Source: Sanderia malayensis
Taxonomy: Eukaryota; Cnidaria; Scyphozoa; Semaeostomeae; Pelagiidae
Reading direction: 5' to 3'
DNA: 64,000 bases
Assembly: GCA_013076295.1 (NCBI GenBank)
Contig: RQOL01000824.1
Span: forward strand, 1,798,001-1,862,000
The notes beneath the pieces are model-generated. The model saw only the letters and a program-made list of their open reading frames with translations. It made no database searches and had not been told where the DNA came from. This document shows positions 36,289-49,318 of this stretch, piece after piece. Made by a program: the position numbers and the translations under genes. Positions within the stretch are counted from its first letter, which is position 1; every line of letters starts with the position of its first letter.

Positions 36289-36565
36289 TTACCGTAAATC
36301 CTCGAATAAGGCCCCACCTTCGAATAAGCCCTCCCCTCGAATAAGCCCCCATCCTGATAATCATTTGCAAGGATGTTGAGCCCAAGTATTGAGATATTGA
36401 AGTTGTTTAGTGAATGTATTGCAAGTAGCAGCAAGTTTAAACCAATAACTTCATTGATTGGCTGCATAGTATAGCTTTTATTTTGCTTAATATTGGACAA
36501 TAATCAGGCTAAAGTTTAGTTTTTACAAATAAGCCCCCGGGGGCTTATTCGAGGATTTACGGCAA
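36289..36565. mobile_element. MITE, TTACCGTAAATCCTCGAATAAGC family
   Basis: About 277 bp with inverted repeats TTACCGTAAATCCTCGAATA / TATTCGAGGATTTACGGCAA. Near the left end the CTCGAATAAG word is present three times in tandem. Lies just 3' of the p53-like gene. A degenerate relative follows at about 36703-36899, ending TATTCGAGGATTTAAAGTAA. Confidence 0.85.
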
Positions 36566-37377
36566 TCAGATCCATACATTATAGATTTTGTTATGTTCTT
36601 TTTAAAAAAAATTACGATTAGCTAATTTTTAGATATGTCTGACCCTGCATTGAAGTAATTGCAAAATTAATTATCTTTATAAGGGTTAAACATCATGAGC
36701 ATTCCTTGATTATGCCCCCATTTCCGATCGCCCCTTCCAATAACCCCCATCGTAGTAAATGTATTGCAAATAGCAACAAGTTTAAAACAACAGCTTCATT
36801 AATTGATTGCATAATGAAGCTCAACATTTACTAAAAATTCAGTTAAAATTTTATTTGCAACTTAGTTCCCGCAGGGCCTTATTCGAGGATTTAAAGTAAC
36901 TCTAGAAGCCGCATTTATACAACGCTGAAACTAACAGATGAATAATTGACCTTATAAAGTTTTAAAGAAAAATTGAAAACAATATATGCAAAACATTGCG
37001 TTCGTTCGTTGAAATTTAAATATTGCTACATTTTATATTATTAATGTTTTGTTATGTTGAGTTTAACTCGTTGATTGTATGTTTGTTTTCAAACATTGTT
37101 GCATATATCATATTGATTGTTAGGGAATATTTTGTTCTTTTATTCAACTGATCTTCTTATTTTAAGCCGATGTTAAACCCCGAATTATGAGGTTCGATTG
37201 ACGACAATAAATAGTGTAAAATGCAACGCATTTTTATGTGATGTTTTTCAAATGAAATTTCAATTACCTGTAGTGTCCATTCCGCAGTTGATTTCTGAAC
37301 CAAAAAAATGTCTTTTGGAACATGATCAGTCTGGAAGGCAAACAGAAAAGGGCTTCAATTGTATGAAATTGATCTTA
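36566..37377. other. Intergenic, includes a degenerate MITE relative
   Basis: AT-rich. About 36703-36899 resembles the inner part and right end of the MITE just upstream (GTAAATGTATTGCAAATAGC, GGCCTTATTCGAGGATTTAA). No gene seen. Confidence 0.5.
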
Positions 37378-37815
37378 CTTTGGGACAACAAACAAGGGAC
37401 AGAAAATTACTATTGGGACAATAAACTTGAGACAGAAAGTCACTGTATTGAGACAGCAAACATGGGATAGAAAGTTATTGTATTGGAGCAATAAACATGG
37501 GACAGTAAAAATAGGACACAAGGTTGCTGAATTGAGACAGCAAACACGAGACAGAAAGTTACTGTTTTGTGGCAATAAGCATGGGACAGAAAGTTACTGT
37601 GTTGAGACAATAAGCATGGGACAGAAAGTTACTGTTTTGTGGCAACAAACGTGGGACAGAAAGTTACTGTATTGTGACAACAAATATGGAATAGATGGTC
37701 ACGATATCGAGTTAAACATACAGCGATCATCTATTAACGTAGAACAATAGGTTACTGGATAGGTCAACTAATCTTGGGAAAGAGAGTTATTGTGTTGGGA
37801 CAATAAACATGGGAC
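37378..37815. repeat. Minisatellite, ~36-bp unit
   Basis: About 11 imperfect units built on CATGGGACAGAAAGTTACTG plus TATTGGGACAATAAA. Copy lengths vary. Lies just 3' of the VWA5B-like gene's last exon, between two convergent genes. Confidence 0.9.
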
Positions 37816-37863
37816 AGGGCCAACAAACATGTAACCAACCTTTACCGGACCAATTCTTTTCTT

Positions 37864-40800
37864 TCAATAACAAGATGATCTCCGTGAATTGACAATAAGA
37901 ACACTCAATGATTGTTTAGCCATCAAATTGATGTCATCCAAATCAAATCCTGTTGGTTTCTTTTGCATTTTCAACCATTCCTTGGCCTTGCGATCAACAA
38001 GTGACCACTCGTCTTCATATTGAGACCACAGACGATACAGCCATTTCAAAGCAAGCGAAGTGGCCCAGATCTTATCATTTGTTTCGCCTACCTCTACCTC
38101 TTTATTTGATAATTTACTCTCGTTGTCGAGTTTAAAGGATTGATCGACAAATGGACAGCACTGCTTCAATTTCGCCATCGGCGCTGGAATTGCCTCGGCT
38201 AAATCTTCATTCAAATACCTAAAAAATATTGAAAGATTTTAATACGCTAAACTGACTATTAAGGAGATTGCAACTACATCTACATCTACCAATTACTGTC
38301 TTCCTTCTAAAAGAAGATTCTGACAGGAGTGAAAGCCAGAATGGAGAGTAAGTAAGAGAGTATGATTGGCACTTTGATTAGGGTAAACCAGCCCATTATG
38401 TTAGGGGGAATGCCCAAGAACTTGCAACTGGACCTAAAGTGCCAAGTGTCATAGAAAACTGTCGGAAATGTTCATAACTGGTGGAATATTAGTTTGTTAT
38501 TTAAGTTAGATCAAACTACTCTAACCATGCTACTATAGCTGTACTATACTACAGTTATACTGGTACTACTGATGTAAGTACTACTATAACTGGACCAAAA
38601 GTAACAATTATCTTCAAAACGTTTTGAGAACTTTTTGAGAACATTGTGTTCTGAATTGATGCATAATTCTGTGTTGAGTTTGCTGATACTACTTCCGATC
38701 TCCAGAGTATCTGGCTGGCTCAAATAATTAGGTATAGGATAAGATGCGACATTAGAAGGACAATGCTCACCAGAACCCGTCCGAGGTTTGTATATCAATC
38801 ATCCTCATGTAACCAGAAGAATCGAACAGCCTCTTTTGCACCATCAATGTATGACGTGACGCTGAAACGGGGCTAAGTAAAGATGATCTTTCGACTCGAG
38901 GCTTTGGTGTGAACAATGTCAGCTTTGTCGTCATGACTTTCTGGGTTTTATTTCCAATTTCAATTTGTTTGATTTCTTGACGCTGGATTTCGTAAAGAGG
39001 GGGCGAGTGTTTGTTGTCGTTGCTCGGGCTGTCCGGCTTATTTTTCTGCGACGACAATGTCCGACTAAAAGGATTGATCAAGTAAGAACGTCATAAAATA
39101 ATATACCTTAAACAATAAAATCTGTAGTTAATCTATTAAAATTAGTATTTTCGAAAAAAACGCGTGATATAAATAATAAATATGCAATAAATATATAGAC
39201 TGAGCTTTGTCAATTATGGTCATCAACCACAAGAAGTTAATTGTATTATTTGGAATGCCTATAAGAGAGCGTGTGCGTAATAACTGGTGCCTACCACCTG
39301 GCCAAAACATTAACCGTAATAACAAAGCAAACGCAATAATAAGGTGGTCGAATTAGCAGGGTGCCAGCTAGGCGGGGTCCACTGGATTACAGTAAAAACC
39401 CGCATATAATAAACTGCAAGTTTCCATCCAGGCTATTGTTCCAAGACAATAGGCTATTGTTTCTTCTATTGTTTTGAGCAGAAATATCATACTGGAGGTT
39501 CTTAATTCATTGGTTCTTATATGCGGGTCGGCTTTTACTGTAATGCGGATGTTTATAAACGAGCATGATTACGTGGCCAAAAAGTGACCGCAATAACAAG
39601 GTGGTCGAATTAAAAAGGTGGTCGAATTAAAAAGGTGGCCAAAAGGTGGGGTCCACTGGAGTAGTGTAGTAAACTGGAAGTGACTGTATACCTCTTTTTG
39701 CGTCCAAATCTTCTAATGCAAAGAGCTTGGCCCTCTTCGCATTCATCATCAATTGCGATCATTGACGTGTATTTCGATGGTATTCTTGCTGATCGACTAA
39801 CCTGTCCAATCAACTTGGCAATGTAGTCTTTTCCGCTCGCATCCAGTGACGTATCATCTTCCATTTGCTGCTCCAAATCACGCAGAATCGACTTGGCTCC
39901 GAGTTGATGTATGGTTGGCTCCTTTGATCTTTCGTACGCGCTATCTAAGAAGCACAAAAACACATATGTAACCTTGTGCGGGAAGTGACATCAGAAGCAT
40001 AAAGATGTCAATGTAAAGATGTCTTGGCGCCAATGCAAAGATGTTCTGGCGTCAATATAAAGACGTTTTGGTTTAAAGTCAACTCATAAAGAAGTCTGTT
40101 TTAAGCCACAGGCCCTCGATGACTATAAAGCAGCTCAACAGACTACATGCTCAATTCTTTACAGTAAACACCCGCATATAAGAACCAGTGAATTAAGAAC
40201 CTTCCAGGCTGAAAACCCTGCTCAAAACAATAGAAAAGACAATGGACTATTGTATTTGAACATAAGGCTGGATGTAGAATTCACATGTTCTTATATGTGG
40301 GTGTTTACTGGTATAGCTACTGGGTCCTTACTGGGTAGATTGCTTTGACGATAATCAATCGACCCTGCAGAGAAGTGTTTGTTACATACCTTGGTCAAAT
40401 GCAAGCTTGAACGGGATTAATCGCTTGAAAATCCTCTTCCCAACGCATCCAGATAAATACACGAGACCTTGATTTGGATTCAATGTGACATTATCGCCTG
40501 TTATCTCTTCTCCATCGCCCAGATCGTGGACGAACGACGAGCTTATCGTCCTAGATCGCTCCAATATCGGCTTAGTGTATCGCATGGATGACTGTCTCTT
40601 CACTTGATCTTTATTAGTAGCAAGAGAGGCTTTTTCAAATGATACTTCCTTCGATAAAGCGTCGCTTTTGTTCCTTTTTAGATTGTCCATTTTGTTGTTG
40701 ATTTTCTTGCTATTTTCGTTGTCTGAATATTCGACTTCCGAAGAACGAGTGAGGTTGCTTCTTCTTCTTTTCTCCAAAGTGTTTTGTTTTGAAGAGAAGA

Positions 40801-43800
40801 TTCCTTGAAATCCGGTTTTTGTTGACGAAGGCTTTTCACTCAGATTTTCTGCAATTGAAATGACAACAATTGACGTGCTGTACTAAATGTGGCCTGGGGA
40901 TTGCGCAAACCAGGGCAAGCTAGACTTGCTCCAAGTCTATTTCGTATTTCGTCATAAAAAGGGAAGGTTACTGCGGAGAAGGGAAAAGAAAAACGATATT
41001 TTGCTTTCGTTTTTCTTTTTCCTCCTGCGCAGAATGTAAGAATTAGCTCACAGGTTTTGATTTTAAGGTGGGCGCTTATTGGAGGGGGCGCTTAAAAGAG
41101 GGTGGGCGCTAATTAGAGCAAATACGGCAATCAAGAATACCTGTAGATTTTTCAGACAAGCGGCTGGCCAAACTTTTCACTCCATCAATGAAGGAGCTGA
41201 AAACAGATTTGGTTCCTGAGAGCCCAGGTGATTTCAAAGGACTCGTTTGACTGCCTAGCATAGCCTTTCCCCCCGTCAAGCTGTCTTTACTCATCCATTT
41301 CGTACAGCGGTCTCCATCGTTGCCGGGGGTACTTCTTCTCGCAGCGATGTCACTGTTGGCACTCAAGCGTGAGTCGCTGTTATCTGATAGTTTGCGATTC
41401 GAGATGCCAGCCAGCATCTTCCCTGCGGAGGAATGATTGTCGCCGCTGTGCAGTGACGTGCGGCTCTTTCCTACGATAAAATGCATGCAAATGTAGATAC
41501 AACACGGAGATACAGCGTGCAGGTATAACAACATACTAAAAGGTGGGGGGGGGGGGACACCACAAGAAAAACAGCCTGACACACGATACATTTAATCTCG
41601 AAATAAGCTTTGCGAAAAGTAGGGGCCACTTGCCTCCCATCTCTCATGCCATTGGATGCAAATGTCAAGAACAAGCTTGAAGTTTCCAACTATAATTTAT
41701 CACAAACGAATATCAAAGCAAAGAAGCTTGCCAAATAGATCACTTCGGCTAAGACTTCAAGATTTAAGTGAAACTTATGTAAGAGGTAAACTTGTGTGTG
41801 AATTTGGCGTAACATAAACTCTTTCTTGGCATTGATTCGTTGAATGGTTAATTCATTGAATCGTAAAGTGCAACACAAGCACATAAAATAGAGAAGTATA
41901 TAAATCAAATACCAGAGGCACAGTCGCTTCCAACGGACCGTGTATGTCCGGCGTAATGAGTCGTATGGGGCTCCGTCGCACAACCAATATTCTGTTTATT
42001 ATTCCAATTGCATGAAGATGTTTCGCAACCAGTGGCTGACTTAGGCCTACCAGTAGATAAGTTTGATTTACCACTCTTGTCCGAGCGACACTCGTCGGAT
42101 ATCTGTCGTTTGTACAGAGTCTGTCGTATGACGTTCTGTCGCTTCTCCTCCGCAGCGAACCGATCCGGCTCGAAATAGCCACTCGAAGCGACTGAGAAAA
42201 TTCCACGCTGCGGTTCGAGCCTATTGTTGTGATGCAAGGCTGTGTATTCCTCTTCGTGGTCGCTTTTTGGCTCGGACGAAGATCTGTTACCCAGTCCACT
42301 GTCTCTTCGATTATCGCATTCTGTTGTTGTTGTTGTTGCAAACTGTTTGTGTTTCTCGTATCCCTTTTCCCAATTGCATTTGACGAACTCTTCCTGTTGC
42401 GTCACGAAATCCAACAAACGTCGTCGCTTTTCTATCACCAACAAGTTGATCATATTGCAGATGATTTTAAAATTCGATTCGTCAATGAAATGCGTATTCA
42501 CGTGGTCGTCAGAAAGAGACTGCTTCAATCGACGAGCCTCTTTCCGAAGAGCATCGATATTATACTCGCGTAAGTCTCCATATTCCTCTTCGAAGCTTGG
42601 CATGAGTTTGGGATAACGTGCCATTACATCATGCCTCTTGTCCGTTCCTACGTCATCATTACACGTGGATTCCGATGGGTCTGTCCGGATGTGATCATGG
42701 TAGGTCGGTTTCATATAAATCATCTCGTTACTGTTGCAATAAGGACCGGTTTCGGAAAACATTTCAAACTCAGTGCACGACTTCTGAATCGGAGACCGAC
42801 CTTCGTTACTTCTTGCTGAATTATGCCTGGTCGGAAATCCCGGATGCCCAAGAAACCTATGCACGGAATCCAGGCATTGATCATGTGACTTTGCCATGTC
42901 AAAACTCTCGTTCCCACCCTCCCTACTCGTGGTGCCGCAATAAGGCCTTCTAATATCACCCGTGCTGGCGCTAAAACGGTTCTCTTTGGCCGATCGGTAC
43001 GACGCGGACCGTGAAACAAGCCGTTCTGCAGAGCACCATTGATTCTCGTAAATAGGCACACCAAGGGCATTGTCCGCCTCAATCGAATCAGGATTGCGAC
43101 TCACTTTCCACGACTGCACGCGATCGATTGAGCTTCGCTTGCGATATTGCCAGGTGTAGCTCTCTGAAATGCACTCAGCCTCCTCCTCAGTTAGAAAAAC
43201 CTCGCTATCATTGCCATCCTCGGTTTCGGGACAAAGACGTAGCTCGTCGGGATCGATTGGATTGTAAACGAGGCTCTCGTGTGATATGTTCGATTCATTT
43301 GCGATGCTCTTCGAATCTTTCTCTGATTGTTCATCGCAAATTAACTCAACGTCAAACTCATCCTCCTGGAAAAGGAAATATAATTTACCTTCCTGTTCGA
43401 GGTGAGGGTAGGCTCGGAAGAAAACAAAAAATGATGCTAAATAAGCAAAGAAACTGGATGAATGGCTAAAAAACAGATCATCACAGTGAATACAGCACTG
43501 TTTCAGAAGACGAAATTAATAAGAACAGCCAATGTAACGAGAAAAATACTTGAGTGCTAAAAAATGGCCTCAGGGAACCATTGGTCATGGGCCTTGACCC
43601 CTTTCCTTGATATGTAACATCGGCTATGAGAATTGCCACTGCTTAAAGCAGAGAGAATATGATAATAATAATGATGATAAACGTTTGAATAAACAACTGG
43701 ATTATCGAGCCTAGTGAATTTGCCGTTTACGAACTTGAATAATTGGGAACGTAACAGATTATGATAATAATAGTGAGGAGAATAGTGGAGAAGTTAACTA

Positions 43801-46800
43801 TTAAAATATTGTCGAGTTATGAAGCAATGCATTGCATACCTCGAACCAAAATTCCTTGACAGATCCAGTTGATGTTTCCTGCGATCTCTTACCATTGGAA
43901 GTCGTATCCAAGTCGTGTCGTCTTGCGAGAATCGCATACAACGACAGCCGATCTCCGTCAAACAGACACGGGATGTGTTCGGGCGTGTAAACGACGTCGT
44001 ATCCGTCTGGTAAGATCCATGACGCACGAATATTAGTTAAGGCTGGCTGCAATGCCGAGTGAACCTTCTCGATGACCTTGAACAAAGAAACTCTGATCAG
44101 TAACTAGGTTTATCAAGCTTTAAAAGAACCTATAGAATCAGTTAGAGGTCTAACAAATATCTTATCAGCCTCTATAAGGCTATAAGGCCATAATATCTAT
44201 AAGGATATAAGGATATAAGGCTATAATATTATACGGCTCTATAGGGAGTCCTCTACGCACCGTGACAGCTCATTAGAACTTTATAGCAGTACGATGCCAA
44301 GAATCTCTGTTTTGGGATTGTAATTACAAAGATAGAGCCCCCGGAATAGCCATGGACTCTGGTGGAAATCCTACAAAACTTGGTTTATTTCCAGGGGGTA
44401 ATAGTGATATGGATACCTTTCGTTGCAGTCTGTCTCCTTCTGCTATGATTTCTGAGTTTCCTCGCGTTGCATTCGCCAATTCTCTCAAGAATTTCTTGCA
44501 AATATTTGCTCCCAGACCGAACGTAAAAACTCTGAAACACACGAAAAAAGTTCTGGATTAATAAGAGGATGATCCAATTTCCTTAACCTCAAAATTGCAT
44601 AAACAAAAGGAAAAGAGGGAAAAACTGCATAAACAAGAGAAAAAATAATTCTTGCAATGAAATTCGCAATTAGTCTGTCGACCAATATTGACATTTAAAA
44701 ATTAAGAAGAAAAACTCAGACAAATTAAGAAGAAAAGTTGCGAAAAGCCCTGCATGTAACGGCTTGGCTGTAACCACGCGGGAAATAATCCGCCTAATTT
44801 GAGAAATTTTTGAGGAAACAAGATGCAAAGGGTATATAGCTTGCAGATGGTGAAATTCTCTTGGCTTCATAATATCTAAACTCGGGTGTGTAGTGTCTGC
44901 AGATGAAACTAAATCAAAACATCTGCTTTCGATTAACGAAAAATATTGAAACAAGTAAACAAGAGAATTTACACCAGATTAAAACAAATATTATTTGCTA
45001 CTATAAAACAACTAGACTTTGGCAACATCAAATGCATCCCAACAACAGATAAAGTAGATCTTGCGTTCAACTCCCTGACAGATGGTATTGATTAGAGTTG
45101 GTCATAACTTGGACAATGCAATTCAATGAAAGACTTTCATTGAATTGCATTGTTGGCTTTCAAAACCTTCCAATGAATGAAAATGAAAGAAAGGTTGAGA
45201 ATTAGAAAAAATTGGCCATCTTGAAAAGATTTGTGGATAATTTGTACAAGAATTCGTCAGGCAATATCCAATCAAATCCCTTAAAAAAAGACAAATCCAC
45301 AAATTGAATCTATCTTATTAAATATTAAAATGATCGTGTTTTCTTTCTTCAAACATTGGATCATCAAACAAAAAAACTCCGCCAAAATTTCCTCAGTTTT
45401 CGATTATCAATTTGTAAGCAACCGGATTTCGCAAATGAATCAGCCACAAAGGAATGATACCACGCAGAGGCATAGTACTTGAATACGCTGCAAGGACAGT
45501 GCATTGCTAATTATAATGCTGCTACGCAGTGGCATTGCCTTAGAATTGGCTCCCAAAGCAGTTTACCCAATCTCAACTCTCCTACGCAGCAGCATCATAC
45601 ACGGAAATGCTGTGTAATGCCCCCACGCAGCGGCATCGCTCTATACGATGTAGCAACCAAAAACCGAGCAACATGTGAACAATATTACACCGTAAATCCT
45701 TGAATAAGGCCCCCGGCGACTATTTGCAAGAAGGAAATTTTAATTTGATATTTACTCAATGTGAAGCTTTATAACATGTATATAGCATGCAGCTAATTAG
45801 TGAAGCTATTCGCTTAAAATTGCTGCTATTTGCAATACATTCACTACAAAACTTCAATATCTTCATACTTGAGCTCAATATCCTTGCAAATGATTTGCGA
45901 ATTATCAAGATGAGGGTTATTGTAGAGGGCGGTTATCAGAAATGGGGCTTTATTCAAGGACTTACTATAATTAAATTACCGCAATAAAAACAAATTGGCA
46001 GTAGTGAAACATAAAGTTAAGTACCTCGTGTTGTGGCCATGTCTGCGCACGCATTCAACAACGTGATTAGCATCCATTACCATGCCGTCGGTGACCATGA
46101 AAATTTGTCGCGGAACGGTTTTCCTAAGCGGCTGGTTGAAAATCCACTCGAGGGGTTCAAGCAGCGACGTTCCACCCATGTCGCCGCGGATCCTCCGCAC
46201 GTGGTTACACGCGTCTTCCAGATTCAACTGCGAATACGGTTGACTTTCCTTGAATAAACTCTTGAAGTAAGTGCCGAAGCTGATAACATTGAAATAAGAA
46301 TTACTAGGCAGGCTGTGAAGAAATAATAAAATGGCCTGTTTTGCGTTGTTGATCAGATTTCCGTTCATGCTACCGCTGCGATCGATCATGAAGATGAACT
46401 CAGAAGTCGCGAATCCGCCTGAGGTGTCTTTGACAACCGATGCCGAATCGGGACAATAACTCAGCATTAACACCGAGTTATTCATGATGTTACTGATCGG
46501 GTTTTTCTCCACAACCTCGTTCGTATGTGTCTGCCTCGCTTGCTCGATGTATATGAAAGGATCGTGCGGTTTGGCGAGGTATATCAACAGCTCGAAGTCC
46601 TTGTCGCAATGCTTAAAATCGTCCGGCAAAGTGACGCGGATTTTTGAAGCGTCGTCGTCTTGCGTAACGGCGTCAATTCTTAACGGAAAGGTCGTTGATG
46701 ATACTTCCGCTAAGAGACAGGGGGCTTCGATGTTCACTTCTATTTGGAGACTGTAACCGAGTGTGGAAACGGCGGGAAAATCTGCAAGTTGGTCGGAATT

Positions 46801-47256
46801 TTTGCTTTCGTCATATTTCGTTGCGTCTTGAACAACTCGCGGTGTAAATACGGATGGCAATGATAATTTTAGGCCTTGTTTATCAGAGAGCCAAGCTATT
46901 TCAGTGACTATTGTAACTTGAATATCAATTAAAATCCACGGGGGAAGTTTTCCTATGCAAATTGAAAATAAATCATCGTTTCTAACCTCGTCGTCGTAAA
47001 TTCCAACAACTTCTGAATCTTCCTTGCTTTTTATGTCCACAAAGACATATCTTCCTTCGACATTCGCCTCGAATTCAACGACTTGAGAATTGATTTCAAG
47101 AGGAAAAACAAACAGACCATTAACTTCTAAGCGATGGTCATTGTAGTAGGTTAAATTTGCAGTTGTTCTCGCTGTGAAGCCACGGACGTCTGTCCAAACT
47201 GATGAAGCTCGTAACGGAAGAGATGAATTCGTTTTGCGATTTAACAAGCCAGCCAT
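37864..47256 (-). CDS. VIT and VWA domain protein, VWA5B1/VWA5B2-like
   Basis: Nine exons on the minus strand, in transcript order 47256-46025, 44531-44417, 44076-43840, 43365-41913, 41470-41141, 40848-40390, 39944-39692, 39064-38771, 38218-37864, all phase-compatible; 1575 aa. The start MAGLLN matches the N-terminus typical of VWA5B proteins. VIT-type domain about 1-140. VWA domain about 284-460 with an intact metal site: DRSGS (292-296), Thr363 in GGTS, and Asp390 in VTDG. The vertebrate-like middle is replaced by a long Ser/Arg/Glu-rich, probably disordered stretch, mostly one 1453-bp exon. The C-terminal exons (ILRDLEQQ..., SSGYMRM..., WATSLALKWL...) resemble the conserved VWA5B tail. Cellular role of the family is poorly known; metal-dependent protein binding is inferred. 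Introns hold several MITEs. Confidence 0.85.
39387..39543. mobile_element. MITE, TTACAGTAAAAACCCGCATATAA family, copy 1
   Basis: 157 bp in a VWA5B-like intron. Left TTACAGTAAAAACCCGCATA and right TATGCGGGTCGGCTTTTACTGTAA are imperfect inverted repeats. The interior has CTATTGTTTTGAGCAG, shared in reverse orientation with copy 2. Confidence 0.8.
40159..40312. mobile_element. MITE, TTACAGTAAAAACCCGCATATAA family, copy 2
   Basis: About 154 bp in the next VWA5B-like intron, bounded by TTACAGTAAACACCCGCATA and TATATGTGGGTGTTTACTGG. The interior CTGCTCAAAACAATAGAA matches copy 1 inverted. Confidence 0.8.
44168..44250. repeat. Simple repeat (CTATAAGG/ATATAAGG)n
   Basis: Imperfect 8-9 bp repeats of CTATAAGG-type words in a VWA5B-like intron. 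Confidence 0.85.
45113..45153. repeat. Perfect 19-bp inverted repeat with 3-bp loop
   Basis: ACAATGCAATTCAATGAAA (45113-45131) and TTTCATTGAATTGCATTGT (45135-45153) are exact reverse complements separated by GAC. It lies in intron 1 of the VWA5B-like gene. Confidence 0.95.
45450..45645. repeat. Interspersed 14-bp motif, 4 copies
   Basis: ACGCAG followed by a two- or three-base variant and GGCAT or AGCAT (for example TACGCAGTGGCATTG) occurs at about 45463, 45525, 45585 and 45627 with unrelated spacer sequence between copies. Intron 1 of the VWA5B-like gene. Confidence 0.6.
45685..45970. mobile_element. MITE, TTACCGTAAATCCTCGAATAAGC family, degenerate copy
   Basis: Left end TTACACCGTAAATCCTTGAA, right end TATTCAAGGACTTACTATAA. 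Internal TTTGCAATACATTCACTA matches the other copies. Ends 54 bp before the VWA5B-like exon edge at 46025. Confidence 0.75.
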
Positions 47257-49318
47257 TTTTCAATTTGAGACAAATAAGGCTGAATTTGAATCGCATCTTG
47301 TAGCCTCCATGATATTCTCTGTCTCTCCAAAGCGATTAAAGACGATTTCGCGGAATTAAAGTGAAAATGTTTTGGCTGAAATATCTTCGTATCTTTGTTG
47401 AGGTCACGAATGTTGAATTGGATGAGATGTCTGGGACTCCAGGGCAGCAATTTTCTCAGAGAAGTTGAAGTTTGCACAAATTCGCTTATCCAACAGATAA
47501 TTTCGGAAGATATAGTCGATATCCCAATCTATCCAAGTCAATAAATATACAAGTTAGACTCCATACCAATAATTAGCAGATAACATTACATTTTAGCAAA
47601 CTTCTGCTTAAAATCCCTCGAACTATGTCGATTTCAAAAGCTTGCAATAAATATTGTTGCCCAACGAATATCAAAACAAATATTCTTGCATTCCAGAATA
47701 TTTCACGAATTCTTGCAGTTCTTACATTTTTAGTTCCACTGACTTCTTCCTGCAGGTTTTATCATTCATTTGATATAGCCATACATTCTTAAATTCAATA
47801 TTTCCAGCACTGATAACTTCTTCTTCTTAGCTGGGCGAATGCAATTTTGTATCTATCGCTTTCTCGTATTTAACCATAACAAACTTCCCCGTGGTTATCG
47901 TGAAATAGCACATCGAAAAACGAAGTTTCCATCCATGAACAGGTCCTAGAAGGCTATCAAAGCATAATATGCATTCGCAGACTTCGGCAAACAAAAACAT
48001 ACTATCCCGAACAAGTGTGGCAGATGTTTTGCTTAAATTTCCGACGAGAACGAGTGCGACATGAAAAACAACCTGCAAAGTTATTAGTATACTCAATACA
48101 AAATTTAGTCCAACCAAAAAGAATCACGGATTACAGAACATAAAATCTGTTTTTAGTCTGTACATTTAAACAAAATACATTACTGCAGCCAACAATGGGG
48201 CAGGGTGAATTATATATCATCATGTTGTGAAAAAATAAAACGCCAATCTTCGCATGACTGAAAATTAGATAAAATCACAAGAAATAGACATCTATTTTTA
48301 TTTTTTCAAATTAGTGCCCTGCAGTGGCTTAAAATCGGGGATTATATCAAGACCTCCAAGAATAACAAGTTCAAAGCTTCATTCATTATTGCATATTGCT
48401 TGGTTATTCTTTTATATCGGTGTTCAACATTATTATTACTATCAAAATACTTGTCGAAATATAGTTGTTTTAATAAACACTAACAAGTGCAAATGTGAAA
48501 ACATCTTTTAACGAAAGCAGAACTTATCATCCACCAACCTTTTCTCACTTGACTGGAATATCACGCGCCTCTTCGATGATTGGTTTACGAAACAATAGCC
48601 TTGAAACTGATTAGCTACCTTAACAATGAATTCTAATTCCATTGTCTTGCTGAGAAAAAGTCTGCAATTTGATTGGGTAAGTAGACAAGTGTTTAAAACT
48701 GATCAGTTAGCGAGACAATGGGATAAGATGACTGGAAATTTAAGGCAGATGTTCTGTAAGGCAACGGCGAAAATAAATCTTGAATTGGTCAACGAATAAA
48801 TCGTAAATTTTTAATATCAACTTAAGTATTACAACCAACCCCCATCAACTGTGCAATTTCATATTGCTTATCGGTGAATAATGAATTAGATTCAGGAGGC
48901 GTATCCGAAATTACAAAAATAACAAAATATTAGAGCTAACGATTAGAGAATGTAATGTAAAAATCTATAACGTCCAGATAATGATTTCAAAATTAACAAT
49001 CTGCGTTAAAAAGTGATTATTGAATCATAATCATCATTGCTCTATTCTATCAAAAACAAATATTCTAATTGCTTCAAAATATATGCTCTCTAATCTTTGT
49101 TAAAAAGTCTAACTGTTTACTCGCTATTCCTCTGGACTTTAACTAACCATGGTCAATTTATAAACAGTTCCTGTTTAAAAAATTATCCCCGGAATTGCTA
49201 AAACTATTTTCCCAATCACCTAATTAGGAACATAATCTTAAATTGAACATACAAACACACTCTGGCGTTGGAAATAAATAAAAACGATTGCCAGTGATAA
49301 ATATCTTTTACAGTCTTG
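47257..49318. other. Region upstream of VWA5B-like gene and downstream of carrier gene
   Basis: AT-rich. The left end holds the VWA5B-like 5' UTR and promoter. A minus-strand frame of about 80 codons (47827-48073) opens after an acceptor-like TTTGCAG and ends in a stop; it has a hydrophobic start and four Cys but no recognisable relatives and no partner exon. I do not call it a gene. Confidence 0.4.

Noticed and set aside
37378..37815. CRISPR-like array of spaced repeats
   Set aside because: A eukaryotic minisatellite: the whole unit is repetitive, with no unique spacers of constant length and no cas genes.
41109..41591. Independent minus-strand gene starting at the Met near 41591
   Set aside because: Only the part from 41470 is coding; it is an internal exon of the VWA5B-like gene with a clear acceptor, and the upstream part is intron.
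47827..48117. Minus-strand frame with a hydrophobic segment, a possible small membrane protein
   Set aside because: No family resemblance, no upstream exon found, and AT-rich flanks; kept only as a remark in the intergenic entry.
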